From NCBI GenBank assembly GCA_000711775.1, contig ARYC01001469.1:1-64000 (forward strand): a DNA stretch of 64,000 nt, read 5' to 3'. This document shows positions 1 to 10,865 of this stretch, one piece after another; the first letter of the stretch is position 1, and every line of letters begins with the position of its first letter. A program made the position numbers and the translations under genes. This DNA is from Oxytricha trifallax (lineage: Eukaryota > Ciliophora > Spirotrichea > Sporadotrichida > Oxytrichidae). The notes under the pieces are model-generated. The model was not told where the DNA came from. It saw nothing but the letters and a program-made list of their open reading frames with translations, and did not search any database.

Positions 1-948
1 AGAAGATCAAGAAACCCAGTGGAGTCTCTTAGAGTTGAAGTGTAGAAGTAAGTCAAAATGAAGAAAGCAGCCAAAAACTTTCCAGTCTCTGAGATCAATA
101 AAATCATGGTTAAATTGAGGCAATGAAGATTCCTATATTAAAAATTATTGACTTAGATTCTTGCCTAGAAAGCTACCTTACTCTTGAAGATAAATTGAGA
201 AGAGAGTCATTACTGATGACTAATATGCTTACAAGATATATCCTTTCAATTACTTCCTTGCTGATGAAAAGTTCCAAATGGAATTTGCAGATGAGTATTA
301 TGCTCTTTAAAAGGCAAAGTTAAATGAGTGCAGGCATATCATCTAGCTTGATGCTATTTTACTTGGTAAAGATCATGTAGCCTTCAGGCTTCCTTTACTA
401 GAAATGACTTACAGAGATTTCTTATCTGACAATAGATGTCAGAGATAAATTGGCTAGATAGTATAGCAGATAGTTGAGGGGATTGAAGAGCTTCACAAGC
501 TTGGATATGTTCATAGAGATTTAAAACCAGAGAACATCATGATAAACTTTCAGCCTCTCAGAGTTTATATTATTGACTTCAACAGAGCTCAAAGAGTGCA
601 AGCCTCTGCATAAGGAAATGTGTACGGCACTCCTGGATATTTCCCAGAGAGAGAGGATTGGAGAGATGGAGACACTTAATGGGATATCTGGGCTCTAGCA
701 GTAATAATAATAGAGAGCGACATGCCAAGAACGATTACTTTAGCTGCAGGGGTGAGAGAGATTCTAAACAAAGAATCAAAAAATATCTCGAAAAAAATAA
801 AATAAATGGAGGTCTCAGAGAACTTGCATACTCAACTATTATCAAGCCAAACTAAGAGAATTAACAAACAATAGAAACAATCAAACATCAACTTAGAAAG
901 ATAAAATTCAGAGAACAGCCACATAACTCTAAGATTATCTTTGTGTGA
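1..948 (+). pseudogene. TBE 57-kDa protein gene, C-terminal kinase-like half (copy 1)
   Basis: This is the 3' half of the TBE 57-kDa gene, cut by the window edge. It lacks the zinc-finger part that precedes the same sequence in the copy at 20661-22086. The kinase-like signature GYVHRDLKPENIM is encoded near 490-540, and further on a GTPGYFPEREDW stretch sits where kinases have the APE motif. Glutamines are encoded by TAA/TAG. The frame is broken near 110-127, where a base missing relative to the other copies brings a TGA into frame. The gene would end at the TGA at 946-948, matching the other copies. It is a non-functional remnant. Confidence 0.85.
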
Positions 949-1109
949 AATATTTTAAAAACTCACTTGCTATACTCACTTAAATTACTAATATTTAAAC
1001 ATTAAACCCCTACATAAACCCTATTAAAACCCTAATAAAGTATGCACTAATAGTCTACTTTTATCAATCAAAAACTCAATCAAACTACTGAAAGGGTTTT
1101 GGGGTTTTG
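949..1109 (+). repeat. TBE right terminal inverted repeat (copy 1)
   Basis: AT-rich tail followed by repeated AAACCC/AAAACCC units and the end GGTTTTGGGGTTTTG at 1095-1109. The same sequence ends the TBEs at 22924 and 50272, and its complement starts the one at 45879. The G4T4 motif matches the telomere repeat of spirotrich ciliates. The three bases that follow are AAT, which fits the ANT target triplet of TBEs. Confidence 0.9.
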
Positions 1110-1110
1110 A

Positions 1111-1984
1111 ATGAGAAACCTTCCAGCTTCAGAGATAGTTAAAATCACTCTGAAGATACAAGCACTAAAGCTTCCAATTTTAAATGTAATTGACCTTAAA
1201 GAATGTAAAGAAAGTTATCTTATACTTGAGGACAAGTTTGAAAAAGTCATAACTGATAAGCAGTTCGCATACAAGATTTATCCATTCAACTGCTTTAAAT
1301 GTGATTACAAGCATCAAATGGAATTTTTCAATGAGTACTTAGCTCTTACTAAAGCAAGGGATAGACAGTGCAGATTTATAATTAAACTCGATACAATTCT
1401 CCTTGCTCAAGATCATGTTGCTTTTCGTCTCCCTCTATATTAAATGACTTTAAGAGACTACATATAAGATTAAAGGATTCCAAAGTAGCTACCCCTTATT
1501 CTAAAAAATGTTTGCAAAAGCATTGAAGAGCTGCACACTTTAGGTTATGTCCATAGAGACTTGAAGCCAGAGAATATAATGCTTGACTTTTCACCTCTCA
1601 GAATAGTAATAATTGATTTAATAGATCATAAAGAGTTGAAGCTTCAAGACTTGGCAACGTTTATGGTACTCCTGGATACTTTCCAGAAAGAGAGGACTGG
1701 AGAGATGGTGATATTATGTGATGTATGGGCTCGAGCAGCAATTATTGCTGAATGCGATATGCAGAAATAATTACTATAGCTGTAAGAGAGAGAAAGATTC
1801 AAAGCAGAGAATACAGCAATATTTAAACTAAAATAAGATAAAAGGTAAAATGAAAGATATGGTTGAGTAGATAATCATTAAGCCTAACCATAGAGCGGAG
1901 CATACAATCGACTAAATTGTAAGTTGGATAGGAGAAATAATGTTTAGAAAGTTGCCTCATGATGCAAAAGTATTGTTTGAGTGA
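1111..1984 (+). pseudogene. TBE 57-kDa kinase-like gene, second subfamily (copy 2, 5' truncated)
   Basis: The sequence starts abruptly at residues RNLPASEIVKIT, directly after the end of copy 1, so the zinc-finger part is missing. It is closer to the fragment at 22927-23967 than to the other 57-kDa copies. GYVHRDLKPENIM is encoded near 1542-1580. A base is missing near 1618 relative to that sister copy, in the DFN (DFG-equivalent) region, so the downstream APE-like region is out of frame. The related end is TGA 1982-1984. The junction at 1109/1110 suggests that one TBE inserted into the kinase gene of another. Confidence 0.8.
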
Positions 1985-2145
1985 ATAGTAAAAATAAAGC
2001 ACCTCTAATACACACTAATATAAAATGCATTTAAACATTAAACCCCTACATAAACCCTACTAAAACACTAATAAAGTATGCACTAATAGTCAAATTTTAT
2101 CAATCAAAAACTCAATCAAACTACTGAAACGGTTTTGGGGTTTTG
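1985..2145 (+). repeat. TBE right terminal repeat (copy 2)
   Basis: Same repeat type as 949-1109, with AAACCC-rich units and the terminal GGTTTTGGGGTTTTG ending at 2145, followed by ATT (2146-2148), again an ANT triplet. Confidence 0.88.
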
Positions 2146-2148
2146 ATT

Positions 2149-3440
2149 GCCTCAATATTAAAAGTGTAATTTCTCAAAATTTTTTAAACACTTCAAAACT
2201 TCTCAAATCCCCTGTTTACTGTCATTTTGACTATATTTGTCAGTATTAATAAATTATGATATTTTTATCAATTTTTTATTTTCAAGCCATTTTACCTTAT
2301 AATACTTTTTTTTACTGATTTTTTGCCTATTTTTATTATAATTTTAATTATTTTAAAAATTTAATATATAAACTAATAATAATTTACAAATTTATTTCTT
2401 TATAATTTTATTTTTAATTATATTTTTTTAGTTTAATAGATAAATGAATATTTTTATTAAATTTTTTTATTTATCCTTTTTTATTTTTTTATGTTCTAAT
2501 AGTTTTTTAATTTAATTTATTATATTTTCCTTTAATTTTTTTATATAATTTTAATGTTTATTATTTTGTTTATCTCTTTTTTATCTATTATTATTTTATT
2601 ATAAGTAAGGTTTAATTATAATTATTTTTTTTGCAAATGAAAACCATAATAATGGTTATTAAAGTATTTTTACTTTATCATCTAATAATTAATAATTAAT
2701 CTTTTCAAAACCAATAACAAAATAATTCAGCGATAATAGTATATCAAAAGGAGAGCTGCGTAAGAAAAATTAAGCACATTGTTAGATTTTTTTTATAATT
2801 TACTCTTTTTATTTATGCTTGTTTTCAAATATCCAATAACAATTCAATTGAGTATAGTCACTTAGCTTTATGCGGTTGATTCTATCGTAGTATTGGTCGC
2901 TTTAACATACAAACCAATATCAAACTTTATGATGAAATAAAACATAGCAAGAACAATTTGCAATAAGTTCAACTTCATTTAAATTTAGTTAATTTACATT
3001 TTAAATCATTATGCAAACTTCGAGTTAAGGACACTCTAATATTTGCATTCATAAACTGTTTAATAAACAATTAAATTAAGTTATTAAATCTTGACTAACC
3101 CCTTTGTGACTCTAGTAAAAATCACTTAAAGTAAACTGCCTTAATGCAATACATCAATGAAAATGAAATACTAAAGCATATTACAGTTGAAACATGAAAA
3201 ATAGATTAAATACTTTTTAAATATACCAAATCAATGCACAAATCCTCTTTCCTCAGAATATTTAAGAAAACTTTATTTTAATTTAGGGGAAGTTTCATAT
3301 TACTAATATAATGTGTATGGGTGAGTGAGACTAATCCTTTATTTTTGATTTATAAAATCATGCCTTAAAATATAAGAAAAATGTATTGTTATTTATAAAT
3401 TCTACTCAATATGTAACTTATAAATAAATTTATAGTTTAA
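2149..3440. other. AT-rich stretch without recognisable genes
   Basis: Very A+T-rich DNA with T-runs and A-runs (especially 2210-2640). I see no frame with protein-like composition, no terminal repeats and no RNA gene. It is typical of germline DNA eliminated during macronuclear development. Confidence 0.5.
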
Positions 3441-3464
3441 TAATTATGATGTAGACTATTTAAT

Positions 3465-3782
3465 TCATTCACTATTAATCATCTCATAATATTTCAAAAA
3501 AAGTTTATATATTTAGCTTAAATCAACTAGGACAAAATCCACAAATGATGATTCAACCATGATAATGCACTATATTTTCCAAGTTATTATAGCCACATTT
3601 ACCGTTTATTATACTTTACCTTTCCCTTGTTTCTAAACTATGGACTCAAGATAATCATCGCTAATGTTCATGTAAACTCCAATTTATTCATTATTATTTT
3701 CCAAATCTTCCTCTTCCTCTTCATCGTCATCTATCTCCTAGTAGTATACATCAACTTTATTGTTTCCCCTTCCTGTATTCAT
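3465..3782 (-). CDS. acidic small ORF (105 aa), possibly retroelement-derived
   Basis: With TAA/TAG as Gln, an ATG at 3782 opens an uninterrupted frame to TGA 3465-3467. The product begins MNTGRGNN, carries an acidic block with a run of Asp and Glu (about residues 16-26), then a tail with hydrophobic patches. Two other acidic small frames occur in the window (16502-16933 and 51185-51670), and both lie in LINE-rich stretches, which suggests a retroelement ORF1-like origin. That assignment is inference from composition and context. No known domain was recognised. Confidence 0.4.
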
Positions 3783-4765
3783 ATTTAATATGTTATTCTT
3801 AGTTGATACTTAATTTTATATCTATGCCACTTCATCTATTATTTAACAGTATCGTGCTAACTATTAACCAATTTTATCACTATATTTATATTTATTCTAC
3901 TAATCTTAGTATCAGCTCTTTGCTTCTTGATAGGTTTATGCTCACCATAATATGAATGAAGATTCATCAGGTAGTGCTTAAAGGTCAACGGATATATTTG
4001 AAATTAGGATCTGCCAGTTTATCATTTTATGCTATCGTTCCTGCACTTAGCATGGACTCTATATCAAAGTAGCAGATATTACGAACAATCATATATTTAT
4101 GTAAAGGTATAGATTGCTTTTATACTATCAAATTAAATTGTATGAAAGGCCTAATTTTCAATACAAGTAAGAACAATTTGAATAACAAATGTATATATAA
4201 CAAAGTTTATTTGGTCATTAGTGAAGAAAAGAGTAAGCTCTGGGATACATTCATAAAAAGTTTGTTGAGCTTTTTTAGTAAATCTTTATATCCTTTAGTG
4301 ATGCTAATTTCATTATAAAAATTATAATTGCAATTTCTAAATATCAATCTTTCATTATAATATCATCTCCTATAAATTAATATTAAATCAAGATAAAAAT
4401 AGATTGATTTATTATATATTTTATTTTTATTGTTTACTGCCATTACTATCCTTGTTTATCTTATAATAAGTTAATATTTTTCTGACCAATAATTACACGT
4501 CTTCAAATAATATTAGTCAAATCTCAATAATTATGAATGTTTTGACTAATATAACTAGTATAAATATTTTATATTACTTTTATTATTTAAATTGTACTAG
4601 AGTGATAAATAGATAATATATTAAGTCTAAGAAATCGATCAAATGCCATTTATTTAATTGCAGCATCTTGAGAGTAATATATTGCATGATAGTTGCCTAT
4701 TTTTCTGCATATTCATATCAATTACTAGAATTTCATATTTTTATCACTCTTCGATTTTATATCCA

Positions 4766-5164
4766 TCATTCATCCCGTTTTACTAATATTATTACTTGTT
4801 TTTATCTTGAATAAAAGCTTATCTCGCTAACACTGGCCATTTTATCTTCTCGAGAATACTTAACATTAACTTTTCCATGTTCTTATTTAGTTGAGATTCG
4901 TTGATTCTTGTTTGATATAGTTTGACCTAATTTTTATCTGTTCTTGGACAATAACTGTTTTTTCAAATGAAGTCTCACCGACATGGTATGCTAGTATTCG
5001 AGAGCTTCTTACTCTTAATTCTTGACTCTTAGTTATGATCTTATTTCCTTCATTATTAAAATAACTTCCATTTTATTTTGGCACTCCTAGTCAAACTGTA
5101 GTTGTAATGGCTGTTGTTTTAGTTAATTCTTTGATGAGAGTTAGCTCCTTTCATCGAATTCCAT
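4766..5164 (-). CDS. 132-aa basic ORF, probable LINE coding remnant
   Basis: An ATG at 5164 opens a ciliate-code frame ending at TGA 4766-4768. The product is rich in Gln, Lys, Arg and Glu, with stretches such as KNQRISTKQEHGKVNVK. It resembles the basic linker regions of LINE ORF2 proteins, and neighbouring DNA holds LINE debris on the same strand. A second overlapping frame is also open here, so the exact coding frame is uncertain. The function is not established. Confidence 0.35.
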
Positions 5165-5639
5165 ATGGCTTTTCTCCCAATATTTTGCTTTTGTGGGCTC
5201 ATTAATATTTATTATTATTTATAATTTGCAGTTTTCTCGAATTGCCCACAATCTAAAATTAAGATCTATTTTTGTTGCAATTTAATATTTTCTAATTTAT
5301 CGTTTGATAATTGTGCTGCTATTAATGGAGAGTATTTCTAACTCATTTAAGATCTAATCCACATTTACCATTATAGTAGGGAAGATTGTCGAATTGTTCA
5401 TTGTTAATCCTTGCTAGGTCTCTGCTTTCTTTTAGTTCTCAGCCCAAGTTGATTCCAATAGACTTGCTTTTATTAATCTTCATGTTATTCACTTTCTCTG
5501 ATATATGCATGCCTTCTTTTTTATTTATGTCTTTGAACTATTTTGAGTCCAGTATTGATCTTTAGGATATGAGACTTCCTTATTTCATGGAATAAATTTT
5601 ATAAATTATCGTAACAGTCTTTAATAATAACAATAATTA

Positions 5640-6010
5640 TAATAATAGTAATTAATTCAAGGTGGGGTCACTAGGACCCCCGGATAAATGTATATTAATA
5701 CTTAGGGGACAAGCCCTATTCAATATGAAAACCACTCCGTTCTCTTGCACTGAGTCTTTCATCTTCTTGTTTTTCTTTTTCCTCCTTAATTTTAAGAATT
5801 AATTTAGACTTCTTTTGAAGGCTTTTAATTTCGAATGTTAAATTAAAGAAATTAGCACTATTTGCCAGAATGTGGAATCCTGAAGGTTTACATCAAACAA
5901 CTTGGGACATAGAATACTGTATTATGTGGCTCCTTTTAAATACTTAATATATTCCCTTTCATAATGTGTTTTTTTAAGGTTATAAACTCTACTGGCAGTT
6001 TCAGTTTTGA
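5640..6010 (-). mobile_element. LINE 3' end, minus strand
   Basis: On the minus strand a basic C-terminal frame (about 6000-5750) is followed by GAATAGGGCTTG (an E-Q-G-L codon string) and then GGGGGTCCTAGTGACCCC, which can form a stem-loop. The same order of elements occurs at 17968-18045, 34080-34160, 40170-40240 and 54520-54597. A TAATAACAATAATTATAATA-type tail follows at 5620-5650, as expected of a LINE 3' tail. The rest of the element lies at higher coordinates and is too decayed to delimit. Confidence 0.55.
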
Positions 6011-9000
6011 TTCTTTATATATCCACCATGTTTAATTATTTATCTTTCCAAGCTTAATTTTAAATTGTTTAGAGAACTAAAGATAACTATGCCCACATTT
6101 ATCTGCTTATTCTCCTAAATTCTTTAATAGTTTTCAGTTTTTAGTTGTTGAATTTTCTCCTTTTTACTGTATAAACTATTTGTGCTATATGAGAATTTAT
6201 TACAATTGGTAATATCTTCTCTTTTTTAATGAGTAATTGTAGCCTGAAGATGTAAATAGCAAAATTAGTTTATCTAATATACATATATTTAATGTTTTTA
6301 AGAGATCGTCCATTCAGAAATCTTTATATTTACTGTTTTGTTAAATTATTCTGACTTATTAAGCATTTCCTCCTCAAAACGGTTACAATCAATTGCTTTG
6401 CTGAAGTTACATTCACCAATATTCTACATAACACTTCCTGACTATAGAATTTATTTTCATTTATTATGATCTCCACTAATTAATATCGTAGCTTAAAACA
6501 GGTTTACCTGACATTATTATACTTTAGACAGATCTTTTATGTATATAAATACCTATTATCTAGCTTATTGTTATAGTAAGATCATTTCCTCCTATGTAGT
6601 CAGTCTTTTATTAACTGATTATTTCTGATATTAAATAAATCGTTCAATCAAGTAAAATAACCAGACTATATTCCATATATCAATTAGTTTCGTTCCACTA
6701 TAATTTAATATCTTGATAATTGTTGCATTCAACTCATCTACTTTAAAGAATAGCTTAAAATCGTAGTTATTTCTATTATTTAAGTCTTTTTATTTTATCT
6801 ATAAGACACTACCTGCTTAATCGTTCTGATTATATCCCATTAATATACTACTTATTTCTATGATAATTTTTTGGTATTGTTTATTTTCTACTGTGAGTCT
6901 AGCTCCTCTTTCCTTGTCAACATTACATTTTCTGAACTTTAATTATGCCATAATTAAATTGTAGTGAATTTCTCTTAATTGGTTCTATTCCCAATTTTTT
7001 AGTTTGTGTGGTTGTGATTGTTTGATCATGAGGTTCTCAGTTCCCTTTGGTTTGAGCTGCCACTCCCTCTGAAATATATTTTTTATTTCAGGCTTCAAAA
7101 TTCAATTTCTTATCTAGGTCCATATTGTAATTGAAATAACACATTAATATAATAATTTGGTTAATACACTTCTACTATATAGACTGATCATTAATATAAG
7201 ACTATTTTGAAGTTCTTTAGATAAATTATTTGAATATAGCATGATGTACACTAAAATTATGTGTAAAAAAAATCACTCCAAGTTAAGTATGTTCCTTATT
7301 AGGAATTATCTGTTTTTTTGGGTATTTATTGCTATTAAACTCGAATACTACCATTTCTTGATAACTTTGTATGTGTTTCTGTTATTTTCCTGCACTATAT
7401 TTTTTATTAACTAGTTTTCGAGAATCTTATGAAGTCAAGTTTCTCTATTTCTAATTATCTCTTAATCTGGTCTTGTATCAGCTTCATTAATAATTCAAAT
7501 GTTCAGTTCAATAATTTTTGCCAAATTGTATCTTTTCCTGTTATCGTATGTGTTCTGGTATATTTTTTTCAGCTTTCTGAAAATCTTAGATTGCTCTTTT
7601 TCTATTTATCTACTTTCTTAACTAACTGATAAATATGTATTAGATGCTAATTATTGATATATTTTTATACCTATATATAAATTTATTAGTTTTAACATTT
7701 GAGAATAAAATATTTTTTTATTCAATAAATTGTTGGGTTGTGGACCTAATAGATATTTGCATATTCTTGTAAATTTTTGGTTTTAATTTCTTAGTAATCC
7801 ATACATTTTCTTATAATTTTCTCCTCTGAGAGTTGTATGAATCTTTACTTTCTAATTGATTCTAGTCTCTTGTCTGTCTAATGATTTTCTAAACCTTAAT
7901 TACATTATTGACTCTAGATTCTATTAAATGATTTTCTTATAAAACATTCGATGAGAAAAATCAATTTGCTATTTATTTAAAACTACCTGATTCATTTAAG
8001 ACGAGAAATAAGGAGTTCAAAATAAACAGACTAAGTATAATAGCTAGATTTGAAATAAAAAGAATAATATATACATTAAAAATATTTAACTGATTAGATA
8101 TTAAAATTGATTTCAATAATACTAAAAAAATTAGTAGGATCATTTAACTTTAAAAAGAAAACATTCTCTACCAACTCAAATCAATTTTTGGCCTTCACTA
8201 AGAGCTTTCAACCAAAAAGAAAACAAAGACTTCTCAACCTTCCACTAGTTAACCTCTTCAACTTTTATTTCTTTATTTTCACATTATTTTCCCTAATTTC
8301 CAATCTTAAATAAATCATAGGGCTCTTATCTTTGATCAAAATAAACTTTAATTTACTAAAGAACACTAAAAAGTATCAAATTTATTATAATCTATTCAAG
8401 CTAAGTCATAAATTTAATGAACATCCCCATAATGAAGTTAATTCTTAAATTTATAATTAGTTCTACTCCATAATATCAAAAATACTTTATAATTAAATAG
8501 CTTTCACTACCCCAGTCATCCAGCAATCTTTCCAACTCATTTAAAAGATAAATCTACATTTATTATCGAGGCTACCATTCAATGTAAAGTGTTAGTAATC
8601 CATTTTCCACTTTAACTCTCTGAATTTCTATTTAATATGAATTTTAAATTGATTTATTATTTTATGGACTATTACGTATTTCTATAAATTTATTTATTAA
8701 GCTTTTGTGGAGAAATTTAGAATCTAGCCTTAGGTAAAAGTCAAATAAATTCCTTAAAAAGTTGATCTATCAAATATAATCAGTGACAATGGCACAACCA
8801 TCAATCTAAAATAGTGTATTTATCACTTTAACTTATATTGATATTCTATAAATGATGAATTCGTTGGTTGAAGAAACATAATTAAGCTTTGTTGATAATA
8901 TAATGAGACTGATTTATGATTGCTGCATTTTTAAGTTTCGAAATGATTGTACTGATATGATCATGGTGAATTTAAAGTATTTATAAATATATTTAAATGT

Positions 9001-9420
9001 TAATTTTAAGAGTGTAAAGTCAGCTACTAATAAATTTATTAATATTAAGACATTATTCTTACTTCAGTGATAGTTTGTTTGTACTATATTTTGAATAGTT
9101 CTCTAAAAAAATATTGAGTAGGAGGATCAATTCATAGGATTTAAATGTTTACACCTATATGTGCATACAATCATAAATAGATTCAGCTATTACTATGTTT
9201 TTGGCTCACTTCATATAAAAGAGTAAATATTTTTGGAATTTTAAAGTTTTAATAAGTTAAATATATTTGAAATTATTTTTATTATTACAGTTATTTGGTA
9301 GCTTTTGTTTTAATCACTAAGTACAAATATATATATTTAGAAATACACAGGCTTCTATCACAAATCAACAAGCTACCAAATTTTCAAGGTAAGTATTTAA
9401 AGAAATTAATAATATTAATC
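6011..9420. other. AT-rich, mostly non-coding; possible minus-strand LINE debris
   Basis: T-rich on the plus strand. Short open frames exist on both strands, as expected when TGA is the only stop, but none has a recognisable motif. Nothing here supports a specific gene. Confidence 0.4.
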
Positions 9421-9450
9421 AGACTTAAAGTTTATTCCTAACAGCTCTAA

Positions 9451-9919
9451 ATGGCGACTGAAGTGACTGAACGTACATATCTAGTGAAGAGGAAGGCAGT
9501 CGAGTCAGCCATTAGCAGCGACCACCCATCTTGGCGTGGCAGGAGGGCCAAAAACAGGCAACAATGTATGGGAAGAAGATGGTAGTGACATAGACGTAGA
9601 AATTACAGAACACATGCCACAGCATACGCAGAAATAGCAAGATTGCCATAATAACTTCTCACCTCTGTATGGCCCATAGATTACTCTACCATCTCTGGCA
9701 AATACCTATCGCATGTGGGGCTTTTTCGAGAGTATAAAGATGGTGAAAGCGGTTGTCAGGGAGCCATTAGTGCATTGCGAGTTAGAAGAGCATGATGTGT
9801 CAACCACATTTGAGCTGAGCCTGTTTGCATAAATGCAAGGACTGAATGAGTAGTAATGGTAGAAAGTCTTGAATTCACTTCTTGTTAACATGATCAACTT
9901 CGACTCTCTTGGTATCTGA
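9451..9919 (+). pseudogene. unidentified family X, copy 1, N-terminal part
   Basis: The GC content rises clearly above the surroundings. ATGGCGAC at 9451 follows ACAGCTCTAA, and a near-identical start (ACAGCTAAATGGCGAC) occurs on the minus strand at 31453. Frame 1 encodes MATEVTERTYLVKRKAVESA, then coding character moves to another frame (open 9488-9919). That frame contains NNVWEEDGSDID, LYGPQITL, HCELEEHDVSTTFELSLF and LNEQQWQKVLNSLL. The minus-strand region 31480-31000 aligns by eye along its length (for example NQLEEDDVATSLEVILL). Two frame changes in a short stretch suggest a decayed gene, or very short removable sequences. I do not recognise the protein family. Confidence 0.55.
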
Positions 9920-10172
9920 GCCCGCTCCCATTTATGCTAAGAAGTCGTTTAAGAGCTCTGAAGTGCTAGAGTGGATGGGAACCACATTGGTTGAGACGCC
10001 AGCGATTGCAGCTTTAATGGTAATCTGCTTCATGATTCCTCTGCCTCCTTAATGGTAAGAGCACTTCATCTTTAATGAACTCATTTAAATAGATGAAGAA
10101 TCCGCCTAAACGTCCTTCACAGCTATCTAGAAGAAAACTTGCAGTACAGTGTGGAAAGATTTGCAGGTTTGA
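9894..10172 (+). pseudogene. family X copy 1, middle part
   Basis: Coding character continues here in a third frame, overlapping the previous one by 26 bases. The translation runs SEPAPIYAKKSFKSSEVLEW, then a hydrophobic stretch around ALMVICFMIPLP and IFNELIQIDEES. The KSSEVLEW stretch aligns by eye with KELAKYAIEW in the minus-strand frame at 29617-30138, the next part of copy 2. A frameshift near 9900-9920 therefore separates two parts of one ancestral protein. Downstream (10080-10180) all three plus-strand frames are open, so the exact path is uncertain. Confidence 0.5.
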
Positions 10173-10484
10173 CTGAACTGAATTGAGTATACACGCAGTT
10201 TGAGAAAAACAAATGCAACTCAGGGCGCTCGCAATAGGCATAGGGTGGTCCCCGAAAATAAAGATGCTCACTTATCTCACGATCTACTATACTTGTCTAA
10301 GTCAGAGACTCCATTTCCAAAGATCAAAACCAGGAGAATCGCTTGATATTACTGGCCGCCCCCAGTCGAAGTTTCGCCCTTACTTCATTTGCAATACATA
10401 AAGTTCAAAAATGCCGAAGATATCCATTGTAGAGACCAGCCTCCAGCTGATGGATAAGTCAAAGAGGAGAGTTTAAACTCGTGA

Positions 10485-10865
10485 ATGGGGGCGTTATTGA
10501 GGATGGAGAGCCCGAGAAGCGCGAGAGTAGAGACGATGACGTAGGCAACAATAGAGGAGGGTGAATGGATGGCTGCTGAGGCTGCAGAGATGGCTTCAGA
10601 TGCCAAGACGAAGATGGCTGATGCCTTGGAAGTAGACCACAAAGAGATAGATCCGAGGAGTAACAATACAGTAGAGAGACCAGCAATTGAGGAATCGCAA
10701 GTAGCAGAGGAGGAGCTCGGAAAGATTTTGATGACAAAGAAGCAAAGGAGATTGTAGGAATAAGGTGGCATGCCGAACGAAAAGATTGTTGAGAGAACAA
10801 ATGGAAGACTAAACGCAATAATAATAAGCAGGAATGAAGCAACTAAGTAACAATAATAAATGTGA
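10485..10865 (+). CDS. Ala/Glu/Lys-rich 126-aa ORF (or antisense of a hydrophobic minus-strand frame)
   Basis: An ATG at 10485 opens a ciliate-code frame to TGA 10863-10865. The product is rich in Ala, Glu and Lys (for example MAAEAAEMASDAKTKMADAL near residues 29-48), as in helical or coiled-coil segments. TAG and TAA codons occur inside it as Gln. The opposite strand (about 10860-10385) also reads through, giving a Ser/Leu/Ala-rich product with two membrane-like segments. The plus strand is preferred because it carries in-frame reassigned codons and continues the orientation of family X, but the choice is not secure. Confidence 0.35.

Noticed and set aside
7429-7629. 66-codon plus-strand open frame
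   Set aside because: Composition is that of T-rich DNA (Phe/Leu/Ser/Ile), with no motif and no homologue in the window.
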